64,000 nucleotides of DNA from JAFLCL01 sp964502175. GTDB taxonomy: Bacteria > Myxococcota_A > Polyangia > Polyangiales > Sandaracinaceae. Below the pieces are notes generated by a model. It was not told the origin of the DNA. It saw only the letters and a program-made list of their open reading frames with translations, and searched no databases. Made by a program: the position numbers and the translations under genes. The stretch covers positions 62,001 through 126,000 of the forward strand of contig CAZCVE010000020.1 in the NCBI GenBank assembly GCA_964502175.1. The letters run 5' to 3'. This document shows, piece by piece, positions 15,772 to 24,345 of this stretch. Numbering within the stretch: position 1 is the first letter of the stretch; every line of letters starts with the position of its first letter.

Positions 15772-17661
15772 ATGACGATCCGACTGGGCGCCGAGTTCGC
15801 GGACGACGTAGTGCGAGTGCTGCCGCGCTTGCTCGAGCAAGGGGCGCTGCCCGACGACTGGGACGCGCGTGCGACGACGTACGACCTGCAACGCTTCGAC
15901 TCCGACGCGGCGTTCGCACAGCGGTTCGAGCGAGCCGTGTCGGAGATCCTCCGCGACGACGTGACCGCGCCGAGCGCGCTGCGCGAGCGGCTCGCGGCGA
16001 TCGGCCTGCCGTTCGACTACGCCCGTCTCGGCCAGCCGCTCTCGACCGTGCTCGAGCTCTACCTCCAGGCGCGCACCCATGCGGCGCGGTGCTTCTCGTT
16101 CGCGTCGGCGACCAAGCCCTGGCTCTCGGTGATCGAGTCGCCGCGGCGTTCGGCGCGCGTGCGCGTCTACGCCGAGGGCGAGCTCCCGATCTCCGAGAGC
16201 AAGGCCGCGGCGCTGCGTGCCGAAGGCTGCGAGCTCTACGAGCACTGGCACGAGCCGCTCCCGCCCGCCGACCCAGCGGTGCTCACGGTGCTCGTCACCG
16301 ACGCGCCCTTCGCGGGCGACGTGCGCGCGCTCGCCGCGGATGCAGTGTGCTTCGCCATCCCCGAGCGCGGCGGCGTGCTGCTCCTTCGCGACACGACACG
16401 CATCGACCCCGACGGCGTCCAGATCATCCGCAAGCGCACGGTCGCGGCGATGCTCTGCGCCGATGCACGCGCGCAGCTGGAGCGGATCGCCCACCACACT
16501 CCGACCGTGCTGGCAGCGGCGAGCGCGGAGCGCTGCGACGCGAAGCTGCGCGCGCTCTTCCCGCAGATCGAAGCGTGCCTCTACTTCTGCACCGGTCTCG
16601 CCGCGGAGGCCGCCGTGTTCGAGGCGACCGCCGACGTGCTCGGCCGGGCCGCGCTCTTCTACGCAGCGAACGGATACGGCGGCACCGGCCAGCTGATCGC
16701 CAACCTGCTCGCGCGCACCGGCGCCATCGTCCCCAAGCCGCTCGCCGTGATCGGCCACGACGCGCAAGGACGGTCGCTCACGCTCGTCGATCGCGTGCTC
16801 GCGGGCGTCGAGGCGCTCGGCGGCTCGCCAGCCTGCGTGTTCCTGGAGACGCCGACGAACCCCGAGCTCCAGGCGCACGACTTCGAAGCGCTGATGAAGG
16901 GCCTGCGCGCGGACGCCGAGCGCCACGGGCGCAAGGTCCCCGTGATCGTCGACACGACGCTCGCACCGCTCTTCCCGGTGTTCGCCGAGCCGTTCTCGCA
17001 GGGCTGGCCGTTCTTGCTGGTGAAGAGCGGCTCGAAGTACTTCACGAAGGGAAAGGCCACGCTCGGCGTCGTCGCGTGCGCGGCCGATCCGGTGGCGCGC
17101 GCGATCGTGGCGCGCGCACACGCGCTGGGCCTCGACGCGGATTCCTTCGCGCACGCTCACCAGCTGGCCGAGCTGAGCACCGGCCTCGACGATCTCGCGC
17201 CGCGCATGAAGACGATCAGTCATCACACGATGCACCTCGCGAGCGGGCTGCGTTCGGCGCTGCGCGCGCGCGGTCACGAGATCACGCTCTATGCGATCTC
17301 CGAGGCGCAGGTCGCCGAGGGGCTCGCGAGCGGCTTGCTGTCGTTCTATCTCCCGCCTGCGCCGACACCGTACGCGGATCTCGTGGACGAGTTCGTCGCG
17401 TACCTCCTCGATCGTGCGCCGACGCTGGTGAAGAGCCGCGTGAGCTATGGACAGTCGACCGGCGACGGGAAGCCCGACTTCTTCTACGTGATCAACCCGG
17501 AAGAATCGACGCAGGGCGCGCTCTCGGCGGACGTGAAGAACGCGCAGAAGCACGACAACGTGCAGATCTGCCGGATCTCCGTGCCCGAGCATGCCGACGT
17601 CGACGGACTGCTCGCGGCGATGGAGGGCTTCTTCACGGAGAAATACGGAGCGCGCGCGTGA
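15772..17661 (+). CDS. Cys/Met-metabolism PLP enzyme with large N-terminal extension
   Basis: 629 residues from the ATG at 15772. Residues ~245-629 are a fold-type I PLP domain of the cystathionine gamma-synthase/gamma-lyase family. It shows YGGTGQLI (the family's conserved YGGT-type loop), ETPTNP, the cofactor Asp in VIVDTT (Asp394) and the Schiff-base Lys in SGSKYFTKG (Lys422). The first ~240 residues match nothing I know and contain their own folded-looking domain; family members are normally ~400 residues. The likely chemistry is beta- or gamma-elimination/replacement on a sulfur amino acid. It is divergent from the CDO-flavin fusion across a 211-base region, so shared regulation is possible. 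Confidence 0.75.
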   Translation: MTIRLGAEFADDVVRVLPRLLEQGALPDDWDARATTYDLQRFDSDAAFAQRFERAVSEILRDDVTAPSALRERLAAIGLPFDYARLGQPLSTVLELYLQARTHAARCFSFASATKPWLSVIESPRRSARVRVYAEGELPISESKAAALRAEGCELYEHWHEPLPPADPAVLTVLVTDAPFAGDVRALAADAVCFAIPERGGVLLLRDTTRIDPDGVQIIRKRTVAAMLCADARAQLERIAHHTPTVLAAASAERCDAKLRALFPQIEACLYFCTGLAAEAAVFEATADVLGRAALFYAANGYGGTGQLIANLLARTGAIVPKPLAVIGHDAQGRSLTLVDRVLAGVEALGGSPACVFLETPTNPELQAHDFEALMKGLRADAERHGRKVPVIVDTTLAPLFPVFAEPFSQGWPFLLVKSGSKYFTKGKATLGVVACAADPVARAIVARAHALGLDADSFAHAHQLAELSTGLDDLAPRMKTISHHTMHLASGLRSALRARGHEITLYAISEAQVAEGLASGLLSFYLPPAPTPYADLVDEFVAYLLDRAPTLVKSRVSYGQSTGDGKPDFFYVINPEESTQGALSADVKNAQKHDNVQICRISVPEHADVDGLLAAMEGFFTEKYGARA

Positions 17662-17827
17662 GGGCGCATCGGCGGCGAACGTGGCGAGCGGATCCGCCTC
17701 GTCGCGCACGAGGAGGAAGCCATCGACCGTTCCGGCCGAGGCGACCACCATGAACGGCCGTCGTCCGCGCGCGCGATCCGCAGCATCGTTTTTCAACGAT
17801 TGACGCAACGCGAGTCCTCATCGCCGA

Positions 17828-17857
17828 TTCACGATTCTCCTTGCGCGAAAACACTAT
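17828..17857 (+). promoter_or_regulatory. weak promoter candidate for arsR-antiporter pair
   Basis: TTCACG (17828-17833) and CACTAT (17852-17857) are separated by 18 bases in a locally AT-richer stretch, 25 bases before the first possible start. Matches to the sigma-70 boxes are only partial. Confidence 0.25.
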
Positions 17858-17881
17858 GCGGCTGAGGTTCGGCCACCCGCC

Positions 17882-18277
17882 ATGGCCACGCATCGCAGAA
17901 GGACGATGAGCGCGAGTCGCTCGAAGCGCGAGTCGAGCGAGCCCGAGCGTGACGAGTCGAGCGAAGCCACGGGCGAGGTCTTCGACGCGCGGCCCGTCGA
18001 GGGGCCCGAGGCGGATCGCGAGCTCGCGAAGGTCGGAAAGGCGCTGGGGCACCCTGCGCGCGTTCACATCCTCCGGCTGCTCCGCCGCAACGAGGCCGGC
18101 CAGACCGTGCTCGAGCTCGTGCAGGCGCTCGGCCTCGCGCAGTCGACCGTGTCCGAGCACCTGCGCGTGCTCCGCGATGCGCGGCTCGTGACCGCCGACC
18201 CGCAGAGCCGCAAGGGCGCGCAGCGCGTCGACGTGCATCACCTCCGCCGGCTCAAGGCGCTCGTGGGGTCGCTGTGA
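17882..18277 (+). CDS. ArsR-family winged-helix regulator
   Basis: 131 residues from the ATG at 17882; a second ATG at 17906, preceded by AGAAGG, is also possible. After a charged N-terminal tail, the winged helix spans ~45-131, with the ArsR pattern ALGHPARVHILRLL and the recognition helix LAQSTVSEHLRVLRDARLV. The metal-sensing ELCVCDL-type Cys pair is absent, so it probably does not sense arsenic or cadmium through the classical site. Its TGA overlaps the GTG of the antiporter gene, so it likely regulates its own operon. Confidence 0.85.
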   Translation: MATHRRRTMSASRSKRESSEPERDESSEATGEVFDARPVEGPEADRELAKVGKALGHPARVHILRLLRRNEAGQTVLELVQALGLAQSTVSEHLRVLRDARLVTADPQSRKGAQRVDVHHLRRLKALVGSL

Positions 18278-19740
18278 GCGAGGCCCCGCAGAGCTCGCTG
18301 CTCACGAACGCGCGCCGCGCAGGCCCGACGGTCGCCGCGTACGTCGCGATGCTCGGCGTCGCCATCGGCCTCTACCTCGGCTTCGTCCGCCACGAGGGAG
18401 ACGCGCTGGTCGCGCCGCACCTCGAGACCGACGCGGGCGTCGTCGCGCACGCGAGCCACTCGAGCCTCCTCTGGCACGTGCTGCTCGCGCTCGCCGTGAT
18501 CGTCGTGTGCGCGCGCGGCCTCGGCGCGTTCTTCGAGCGCGTGCTCAAGCAGCCGCCCGTGATGGGTGAGATCGTCGCGGGACTCTTGCTCGGTCCGTCG
18601 GCGCTCGGCGCGATCTCTCCCGAGGCTGCTGCGTTCCTCCTGCCCACGGAGGTCGCGCCGTACCTCGGCATCGTCGCGAAGATCGGCGTCGTGCTCTTCA
18701 TGTTCCTCGTCGGCCTCGAGCTCGACGCGCGCCTCCTCCGCGGCAGCTCGCACGCGACGATGGCCATCTCCCACGCGAGCATCGTGGCGCCGTTCTTCTT
18801 CGGCACCGTGCTCGCGCTCGCGCTCTACCCGCGCTACTCGAACGACGCGGTCTCGTTCACGACGTTCTCGCTCTTCGTCGGCGTCTCGATGTCGGTCACT
18901 GCGTTCCCCGTGCTCGCGCGGATCCTGAGCGACCGACGCATCCAGCACACGCCGCTCGGCGTGACCGCGATCGCGTGCGCGGCCGTCGACGACGTGACCG
19001 CGTGGTGTCTGCTCGCCCTCGTGTCGGGCGTCGCGAGCGCGCAGCTCGACGGCACGCTCTTCACGCTGGGCGCCGTCGTCGTCTACGTGCTGGCGATGCT
19101 GCTGATCGCGCGACCGCTGCTCGCGAAGCTCGCGGCGCACGAAGAGAAGAAGTCCGGCCCGGTGTCGCTCGACGTGCTCGCGATCGTCTTCGCGTCGCTC
19201 CTCTTGTCGGCGGTCGCGACGGAAGCGATCGGCATCCACGCGCTGTTCGGCGCGTTCCTCGTGGGCGCGCTCCTGCCCCACGAAGGCCGCCTCGCTGCCG
19301 AGGTGCGTCACCGCCTCGAGGACGTCGTCGTCGTGCTGCTCTTGCCGGTCTTCTTCGCGTTCACGGGCATGCGCACGCAGATCGGCCTGGTCTCGGGCGG
19401 CGAAGACTGGCTCATGGTCGGCGCGATCGTGGCCGTCGCCACGCTGGGCAAGTTCGGCGGCACGCTCGCGGCGGCGCGCTTCTCGGGCCTCGGATGGCGC
19501 GAGAGCTCGGGCCTCGGGATCCTCATGAACACGCGCGGCCTGATGGAGCTCATCGTGCTCAACGTCGGCCTCGACATGCACGTGCTCTCGCCGACGCTCT
19601 TCGCGATGATGGTGCTGATGGCGCTCGCGACGACGTTCGCGACGAGCCCGATCTTCGCGTGGATCACGCGCGGCATGCCCGGCCTCGATCCGCGCCCGAG
19701 CGCCGCACCCGAGCCCCCGACCGACGTCACGCCGGCCTGA
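18274..19740 (+). CDS. cation:proton antiporter (CPA2/KefB-like, Na+/H+ exchanger family)
   Basis: 488 residues from the GTG at 18274 (GTGA overlap with the regulator). About a dozen hydrophobic segments span the whole length. Characteristic elements are PPVMGEIVAGLLLGPSALG near the first repeat, LVGLELD, the ion-binding acidic pair region AAVDDVTAW, and NTRGLMELIVLNVG near the end. It lacks the C-terminal RCK/TrkA domain of Kef channels. It should exchange Na+ or K+ for H+ across the inner membrane. Co-transcription with an ArsR-type regulator is uncommon for this family. Confidence 0.9.
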   Translation: MSEAPQSSLLTNARRAGPTVAAYVAMLGVAIGLYLGFVRHEGDALVAPHLETDAGVVAHASHSSLLWHVLLALAVIVVCARGLGAFFERVLKQPPVMGEIVAGLLLGPSALGAISPEAAAFLLPTEVAPYLGIVAKIGVVLFMFLVGLELDARLLRGSSHATMAISHASIVAPFFFGTVLALALYPRYSNDAVSFTTFSLFVGVSMSVTAFPVLARILSDRRIQHTPLGVTAIACAAVDDVTAWCLLALVSGVASAQLDGTLFTLGAVVVYVLAMLLIARPLLAKLAAHEEKKSGPVSLDVLAIVFASLLLSAVATEAIGIHALFGAFLVGALLPHEGRLAAEVRHRLEDVVVVLLLPVFFAFTGMRTQIGLVSGGEDWLMVGAIVAVATLGKFGGTLAAARFSGLGWRESSGLGILMNTRGLMELIVLNVGLDMHVLSPTLFAMMVLMALATTFATSPIFAWITRGMPGLDPRPSAAPEPPTDVTPA

Positions 19741-19805
19741 CGGTCTCTCCGCTCACAGCCCGCCAAGGTTCGCGACCCCTCTGCCATCGAGTGGTGTTCA
19801 CACGC

Positions 19806-20972
19806 ATGACAGGTCTTGCCGACCTCGGCGCCTTCGCCGCCCGAAATCCGACCGCAGCCGAGTGGCGCTCTCTCGGCAACGGAGGCGCGCCTGTCGTCCG
19901 CGCTCTGCGCCCGTTCCTCAGCACGCGCTTCCCGTCGGGCGGCCTTTCCCCAGAAGACGTGCTCGCGATGGTCCGTGGCGATGGCGTCGTCGAAGCTCTG
20001 ACGGATCTCGCGCGCGCCCGCGTCGCGGACGGTTCCGCGGCGGCCGTGCGCGCGCTGGGACGCGTCGCCACACCCGAGGCGGTCGCGGTCCTCTGTGAGC
20101 TGCTCACCACGCAAGGCATCGTCAGGGCGGCCGCCGACGCCCTGCGTGATGCCGGACACTCTGCTGCCATTCCCGCGCTGGCTGCCGCGCTCGACCGCCT
20201 CGTTGCCGAGGATCCGCTGAACACGATCCGAGACGCTCTCGCGCGCGGCGAGTCGCTGGACGCGCACTGCGCCATCTCCGTCGGCGCCGCTCTCGCATGG
20301 CTCGGCGACGATCGCTTCGCGGGGCCGCTCCTCGATTTGGCGAGCCCGAGGACCGGTTTTCCGCTCAGCCTGCGAATCGAGGCGGCGAGGTCTCTCACGA
20401 CCCTCGATCCGAGCGTACGCGTCATCCGCGCGCTCCTCGAGTTGCAGCGCGACGAGTGCGCGGAGATCGCGATTGGGTCGATGATCGCGCTCGCTCGCGT
20501 CGGGCTCGTCGGTGTGGTGCCGCACTGGATCGCGCTCCTCGAGGACGGGCCGCGGGACCGCGAGCGAGAGATCGGCATCGCACTCGACGAGCTCTTGGGC
20601 GAGCGCGCACCGCGTCAGCTGTTTGAGTGCATCGCCGACGAACCGCCCGAGCCAGACGCGCTTCGGGCCTGGTGGGAGGCCCTGTCGCCGACCTTCCACC
20701 CAGATCGCTGCGTCTGGCATGGCGCGCTCGCCTCCCCAGCCCTCGCGCTCGCGCAGCTCGCGCGCAACGGCTCCGCGCGCGACGTGCTCGCCCGGTGGAC
20801 CGGCATCGAGTTCCTCGACACCCTCCCACCACGGGGCGCGGACGGACACGAACTGATGCGCGCAGAAGCCTGGTGGCGCGAGCACGGTCCGACGTGGTCT
20901 CCCGGTGAGCTGCGCCACAAGGGGCATCACCACGACGCGGACGCGCTGGCAGAGGCCCTGCGCAGACCCTGA
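19806..20972 (+). CDS. HEAT-repeat-like protein
   Basis: 388 residues from the ATG at 19806; in-frame GTGs at 19791 and 19794 are alternative starts. The central part is a series of paired helices of the HEAT/PBS-lyase type, with repeated patterns such as AAVRALGRVATPEAVAVL and SLRIEAARSLTTLDPSVR. No signal peptide or catalytic motif. Such scaffolds bind proteins or act in signalling, and the partner is unknown. It follows the antiporter on the same strand with a 65-base gap. Confidence 0.75.
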   Translation: MTGLADLGAFAARNPTAAEWRSLGNGGAPVVRALRPFLSTRFPSGGLSPEDVLAMVRGDGVVEALTDLARARVADGSAAAVRALGRVATPEAVAVLCELLTTQGIVRAAADALRDAGHSAAIPALAAALDRLVAEDPLNTIRDALARGESLDAHCAISVGAALAWLGDDRFAGPLLDLASPRTGFPLSLRIEAARSLTTLDPSVRVIRALLELQRDECAEIAIGSMIALARVGLVGVVPHWIALLEDGPRDREREIGIALDELLGERAPRQLFECIADEPPEPDALRAWWEALSPTFHPDRCVWHGALASPALALAQLARNGSARDVLARWTGIEFLDTLPPRGADGHELMRAEAWWREHGPTWSPGELRHKGHHHDADALAEALRRP

Positions 20973-21049
20973 TCACCCGGACATTGCGTGTACCGACGTC
21001 GCGTGTCCCGCGAACTTGCCGGCTCCTGAGGGATTGAACGTCACCGCTG

Positions 21050-21070
21050 CCTGACGCTCCTCACGTCAGG
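21050..21070. terminator. inverted repeat at the convergent gene junction
   Basis: Perfect 7-bp arms cctgacg/cgtcagg with a 7-base loop, overlapping the stop codon of the ferritin-like gene and facing the end of the HEAT-type gene. It is a possible bidirectional terminator, without a T-tract. Confidence 0.3.
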
Positions 21071-22092
21071 AGCGACAGCACGTCCATCGCGCGCGTCGCA
21101 TCGGGCAGGCCCATCACCTCGCCGAGCGTCTGCTCGGTCTCCTGATCGAGGCCGACCGCGAGCGCTGCGAGGCTCTCTCGTCGTGCCTCGTCCACACGGC
21201 GTCGCGCGGGCAGCGACAGCTGCGAGCGCAGCCAGTGGTTCGCCGCGAACGAGAGCAGCGCATGACGCGCCTCGTCCCTCGCGATGCCTCGATACACGCG
21301 ACGCACCTCGCGGCTGGCGGCGTTCTCTGCTTGGAACGCCGCGCCGATCGCGCCGTACGCCTCACGCCCGCAGCCCTCGATGGCGTTGTCGATCGCAACC
21401 GCCTCCGGTCCACGCAGACCGGTCTCGCGACGGCGGACCTCGTCGACGGACGCGCCCAGTCGATGCGCGAACCGCCGCAGCTGCCGCGCGTGACGTCGTT
21501 CGTCGTCCACGCTACGTCGCGCAGCGCGCGCGAGATGCGCCGGCGCACCGAACGAGTCGAGCTCGGCCGCCAGATCTTCGAACGCAGGAACCGACGCGGC
21601 CTCGAGGTGCGCGCCCTCCGCCAGCCATCGTGCGATCGGGCTCGATGCGAGTGAGCGCCTTGCGATCAGGCCGCTCGGAAGCCTCCCGTAGGTGGTGGGC
21701 TCACACGACGCCGACGTCTCGCACCACCGCTCGGTGTAGTTGCACGACAGCATGGAGCCGCTCGCAGAGAAGGAGCACGTCGCCACGATGTGCTCCTCGC
21801 GGCCTGCACCCAAGAAGATGCGCGGGCCCGTGTCGACCGCCGTGCCCGCATCGAACGACGCCAGCCCGTCGAGCGTGCGGCAGAGCGTGTTGCAGCCCGC
21901 TGGATCGAACATTTCGGGGGGGCCGACCAGCGAATCGGTCAGCGCACTTCGCTCGTGCGTGCTCCCCCCGAGCGGGAGCGAGTAGCAGTGCGTACACCCG
22001 CTCGATGCCACACCGAGCATCAGCGGGCCGGCGGCGATGGGCAGCCCCATCGCGATGCGCTTCAACAGCTCGACGACTCTTCGCTCCCGCAT
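21061..22092 (-). CDS. ferritin-like-domain lipoprotein
   Basis: 343 residues from the ATG at 22092, which has a good Shine-Dalgarno (GGAGG, 8 bases away); the longer frame upstream is not supported. Signal peptide with lipobox ASSGC (Cys33), then a Cys-containing region (~35-160). A four-helix ferritin-like domain (~175-340) holds repeated metal-site patterns: an E in EAASVPAFEDL, DDERRH, a second E in FQAEN, and ARDEARH. Myxobacteria carry many such exported ferritin-like proteins of unknown substrate. It may bind a di-iron centre. Confidence 0.75.
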   Translation of the reverse strand: MRERRVVELLKRIAMGLPIAAGPLMLGVASSGCTHCYSLPLGGSTHERSALTDSLVGPPEMFDPAGCNTLCRTLDGLASFDAGTAVDTGPRIFLGAGREEHIVATCSFSASGSMLSCNYTERWCETSASCEPTTYGRLPSGLIARRSLASSPIARWLAEGAHLEAASVPAFEDLAAELDSFGAPAHLARAARRSVDDERRHARQLRRFAHRLGASVDEVRRRETGLRGPEAVAIDNAIEGCGREAYGAIGAAFQAENAASREVRRVYRGIARDEARHALLSFAANHWLRSQLSLPARRRVDEARRESLAALAVGLDQETEQTLGEVMGLPDATRAMDVLSLLT

Positions 22093-22246
22093 CGGCTCGC
22101 CTCCGTGGCTGCCGAGGATACCAGGGCGCCAGCGCGAGTCAGCCCGGAGTCGATGCGCCGCGACGTGGACATCTTGGAAGGCGACACGCGCCCTCGCTCG
22201 CGCCGAACGGTACCCTCGTCGAGTCCCGGTCCTCTCGGTGGGGCGA

Positions 22247-22608
22247 TCAAGTCCCGGCGTCGATGCGCCCACACGGCGTGGTCGGTGTGCACGTGACGAG
22301 AGGGCAGCAGTCGAAGTCTCCGCAGTCGAAGAAGCCGTCGCCTTCATTGTCGCAGCCATCGCTGCACGCCATCACCGTTCGCTCGGGTCCCATCGTTGCG
22401 CACGCTCCGACCGCAGCATCTGGGCGCCGTCCGCAGCCCGTGGTGGGGCCACAACTGACGACGCTGCAACAGTCGAAGTCGTTGCAGTCGGCAAAGCCGT
22501 TGCCGTCGTTGTCACACCCATCGCCACACGCAACGGCCGTGTTCTCCGGACCCATGGTGCCGCAGCCAGACACAAAAGCATCGACGAAATCAATGCCACG
22601 CGTGTCAT
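22247..22608 (-). pseudogene. frameshifted Cys-rich lipoprotein gene
   Basis: The frame beginning at the ATG at 22608 encodes a good lipoprotein signal (MTRVALISSMLLCLA) and then turns into non-coding-like sequence. A different frame, open from 22573 to 22247, encodes two copies of a Cys-rich module (C-x-DGCDN-x-G-x-G-F-x-DC-x-DFDCC) related to the Ca/metal-binding modules of myxobacterial surface proteins. This second frame has no ATG and no signal of its own. Joining the two frames near 22560-22575 would give one short lipoprotein with a lipobox just before the first Cys. The gene is therefore probably broken by an indel, unless the sequence has an error there. Confidence 0.5.
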
Positions 22609-22715
22609 CACTCCGATGCTCTCTCGGCGGCGCCCTTGCCGACCGGTTTGGACCCTAGCACGCTCGGACGCGAAGCAACTGTAGCCATCCGCGCGGCATG
22701 CTCCTCGAGGAATCG

Positions 22716-23402
22716 ATGCGAACACGTTCGGCTCTCTGTCTCGCTCTCGCCATCGGATCAGCGCCCGCACTGTCTGGCTGTTCGCAGCCTTCGGTGGCGG
22801 AGGACGACGCGCCGGTTCACGAAGACGACGCGCCGGTTCGCGAAGGCGACGCGAGCGGAGCGTGCGAGTACGAGCTCGTCGCTGGCAACTGCGCCGAAGG
22901 AGCCATCTCCCTGGATGACGCTCGCGTCGAGGCTGTCGATCCGAGGACGCTCGACGGCGCGGCCACGCCCTGCCGCGCGCCGGTGCTCGTCCGGGTGACG
23001 AACGTGCGTGATGGAGACACGGTCGATGTGATCGGCGTCTCCGACCCTTCGTTCTTTGGCGGCGTGAGACTCGTCGGCGTCGACTCGCCCGAGTCGGCGC
23101 GTGGGCCGATGGCGGCAGAGTGCTACGCAGCCGAGGCGTCTGCGTTCACCGACCAGCTCGACGGTCGCCTCGTCTGGCTGACCTTCGACCGGGAGTGCCA
23201 GGACCGCTACGACAGATGGCTGTCGTTCGCTTGGGTCGGGCCGGGCGAAGGCGACCTCTGGCAACATCAGCTGCTCCGGCGCGGCTTGGCGACAACCCTG
23301 ACCATCGCGCCGAACGGCTCGCTGGCCGCTGAGTTCGCGGCGGACAGCTCCGCGGCCATGGCACAGCGGCTCGGCCTCCACGGGGCGTGCGCTGGGCGTT
23401 GA
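22716..23402 (+). CDS. secreted SNase-like nuclease (lipoprotein)
   Basis: 228 residues from the ATG at 22716, with GAGG five bases upstream. Signal peptide with lipobox ALSGC (Cys22). A short acidic repeat follows (two copies of EDDAPV at ~32-45), then a staphylococcal-nuclease-like OB fold (~90-215). The calcium/catalytic residues are kept: DGDTVDV, the Arg in GVRLVGV, Asp and Glu in VDSPES, and the second Arg in DRYDRWL. It should hydrolyse extracellular or periplasmic nucleic acid if folded normally. It stands alone between two minus-strand groups. Confidence 0.85.
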   Translation: MRTRSALCLALAIGSAPALSGCSQPSVAEDDAPVHEDDAPVREGDASGACEYELVAGNCAEGAISLDDARVEAVDPRTLDGAATPCRAPVLVRVTNVRDGDTVDVIGVSDPSFFGGVRLVGVDSPESARGPMAAECYAAEASAFTDQLDGRLVWLTFDRECQDRYDRWLSFAWVGPGEGDLWQHQLLRRGLATTLTIAPNGSLAAEFAADSSAAMAQRLGLHGACAGR

Positions 23403-23487
23403 CTCGCAGTGACGCGAGCAGCGACTCGCTCGCCGAGTTGGGCCGATGAACGGCGACGTGCCACAGCCGGAGGACACGAGGCGCGAG

Positions 23488-24345
23488 TCAGCACGAGCTC
23501 GACGCGCCTGCGACGTGGACCTTCTTGAGGGCCACGCGCGCGCCGATGCTCGCGCCGAGCGCCGCGCGGCTCGCCTCGTCGAGCACGATCGCACCTGCGT
23601 CGCCGAGCGTGCCGTGCACGATGGCGCTCTCGCTCACGAAGTCCGCCACGAACGCGCTCGCGGGCTTCGTGAGGAGCTCTGCGGGCGTGCCGTCTTGGTG
23701 GATGCGGCCCTCGTGGATCACGAGCACACGGTCGGCGATCTCGAACGCCTCTTCTTGATCGTGGGTCACGAGCACCGTCGTCACGTGGAGCTCGTCGTGG
23801 AGGCGACGAAGCCAGCTGCGGAGCTCCTTGCGCACCTTCGCGTCGAGCGCGCCGAAGGGCTCGTCGAGCAAGAGGATCTTCGGCTCCACGGCGAGCGCGC
23901 GCGCGAGCGCGACGCGCTGCCGCTGCCCGCCCGAGAGCTGATCGGGATGACGCCCCGAGAGCCCCTCGAGCTGCACCAGCGCGAGCAGCTCGTGCACGCG
24001 CTTCTGGGTCGCGGCCTCCGCCGGGCGCGTCGCCCGCGGCTTCACGCGGAGACCGAACGCGACGTTCTCGAAGACCGTCATCTCGCGGAAGAGCGCGTAG
24101 TGCTGGAACACGAAGCCCACGCCGCGCGCGTGAGGGCCGACGCGCGTGACCTCGTTGCCATGGATGCGCACGAGGCCGCGATCGGGAGACTCGAGGCCCG
24201 CGAGCACGCGGAGGAGCGTCGTCTTTCCGCCGCCGCTCGGCCCGAGCAGCGCGACGAGCTCGCCCTGTTCGATCGTCACGCTCACGTCGTCGAGCGCCTT
24301 GTGCTTGCCGAACTGCTTGGAGACCGAGGCCGCTTCGAGCGTCAC
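23488..24345 (-). CDS. cysA: sulfate/thiosulfate ABC transporter ATP-binding protein
   Basis: 285 residues from the GTG at 24345, which overlaps the stop of cysW (GTGA). Walker A GPSGGGKTT, Q-loop FVFQHYALF, signature LSGGQRQRVALARAL, Walker B ILLLDEP and the H-loop VTHDQEEA are all present, so it should hydrolyse ATP and drive sulfate uptake. The C-terminal regulatory part is short: many CysA proteins are ~330-360 residues. Last gene of sbp-cysT-cysW-cysA. Confidence 0.9.
   Translation of the reverse strand: MTLEAASVSKQFGKHKALDDVSVTIEQGELVALLGPSGGGKTTLLRVLAGLESPDRGLVRIHGNEVTRVGPHARGVGFVFQHYALFREMTVFENVAFGLRVKPRATRPAEAATQKRVHELLALVQLEGLSGRHPDQLSGGQRQRVALARALAVEPKILLLDEPFGALDAKVRKELRSWLRRLHDELHVTTVLVTHDQEEAFEIADRVLVIHEGRIHQDGTPAELLTKPASAFVADFVSESAIVHGTLGDAGAIVLDEASRAALGASIGARVALKKVHVAGASSSC

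Noticed and set aside
17882..18277. ArsR regulator as an arsenic sensor linked to the ArsI-like gene
   Set aside because: No ELCVCDL-type Cys pair, and 12.6 kb away from the ArsI-like operon.
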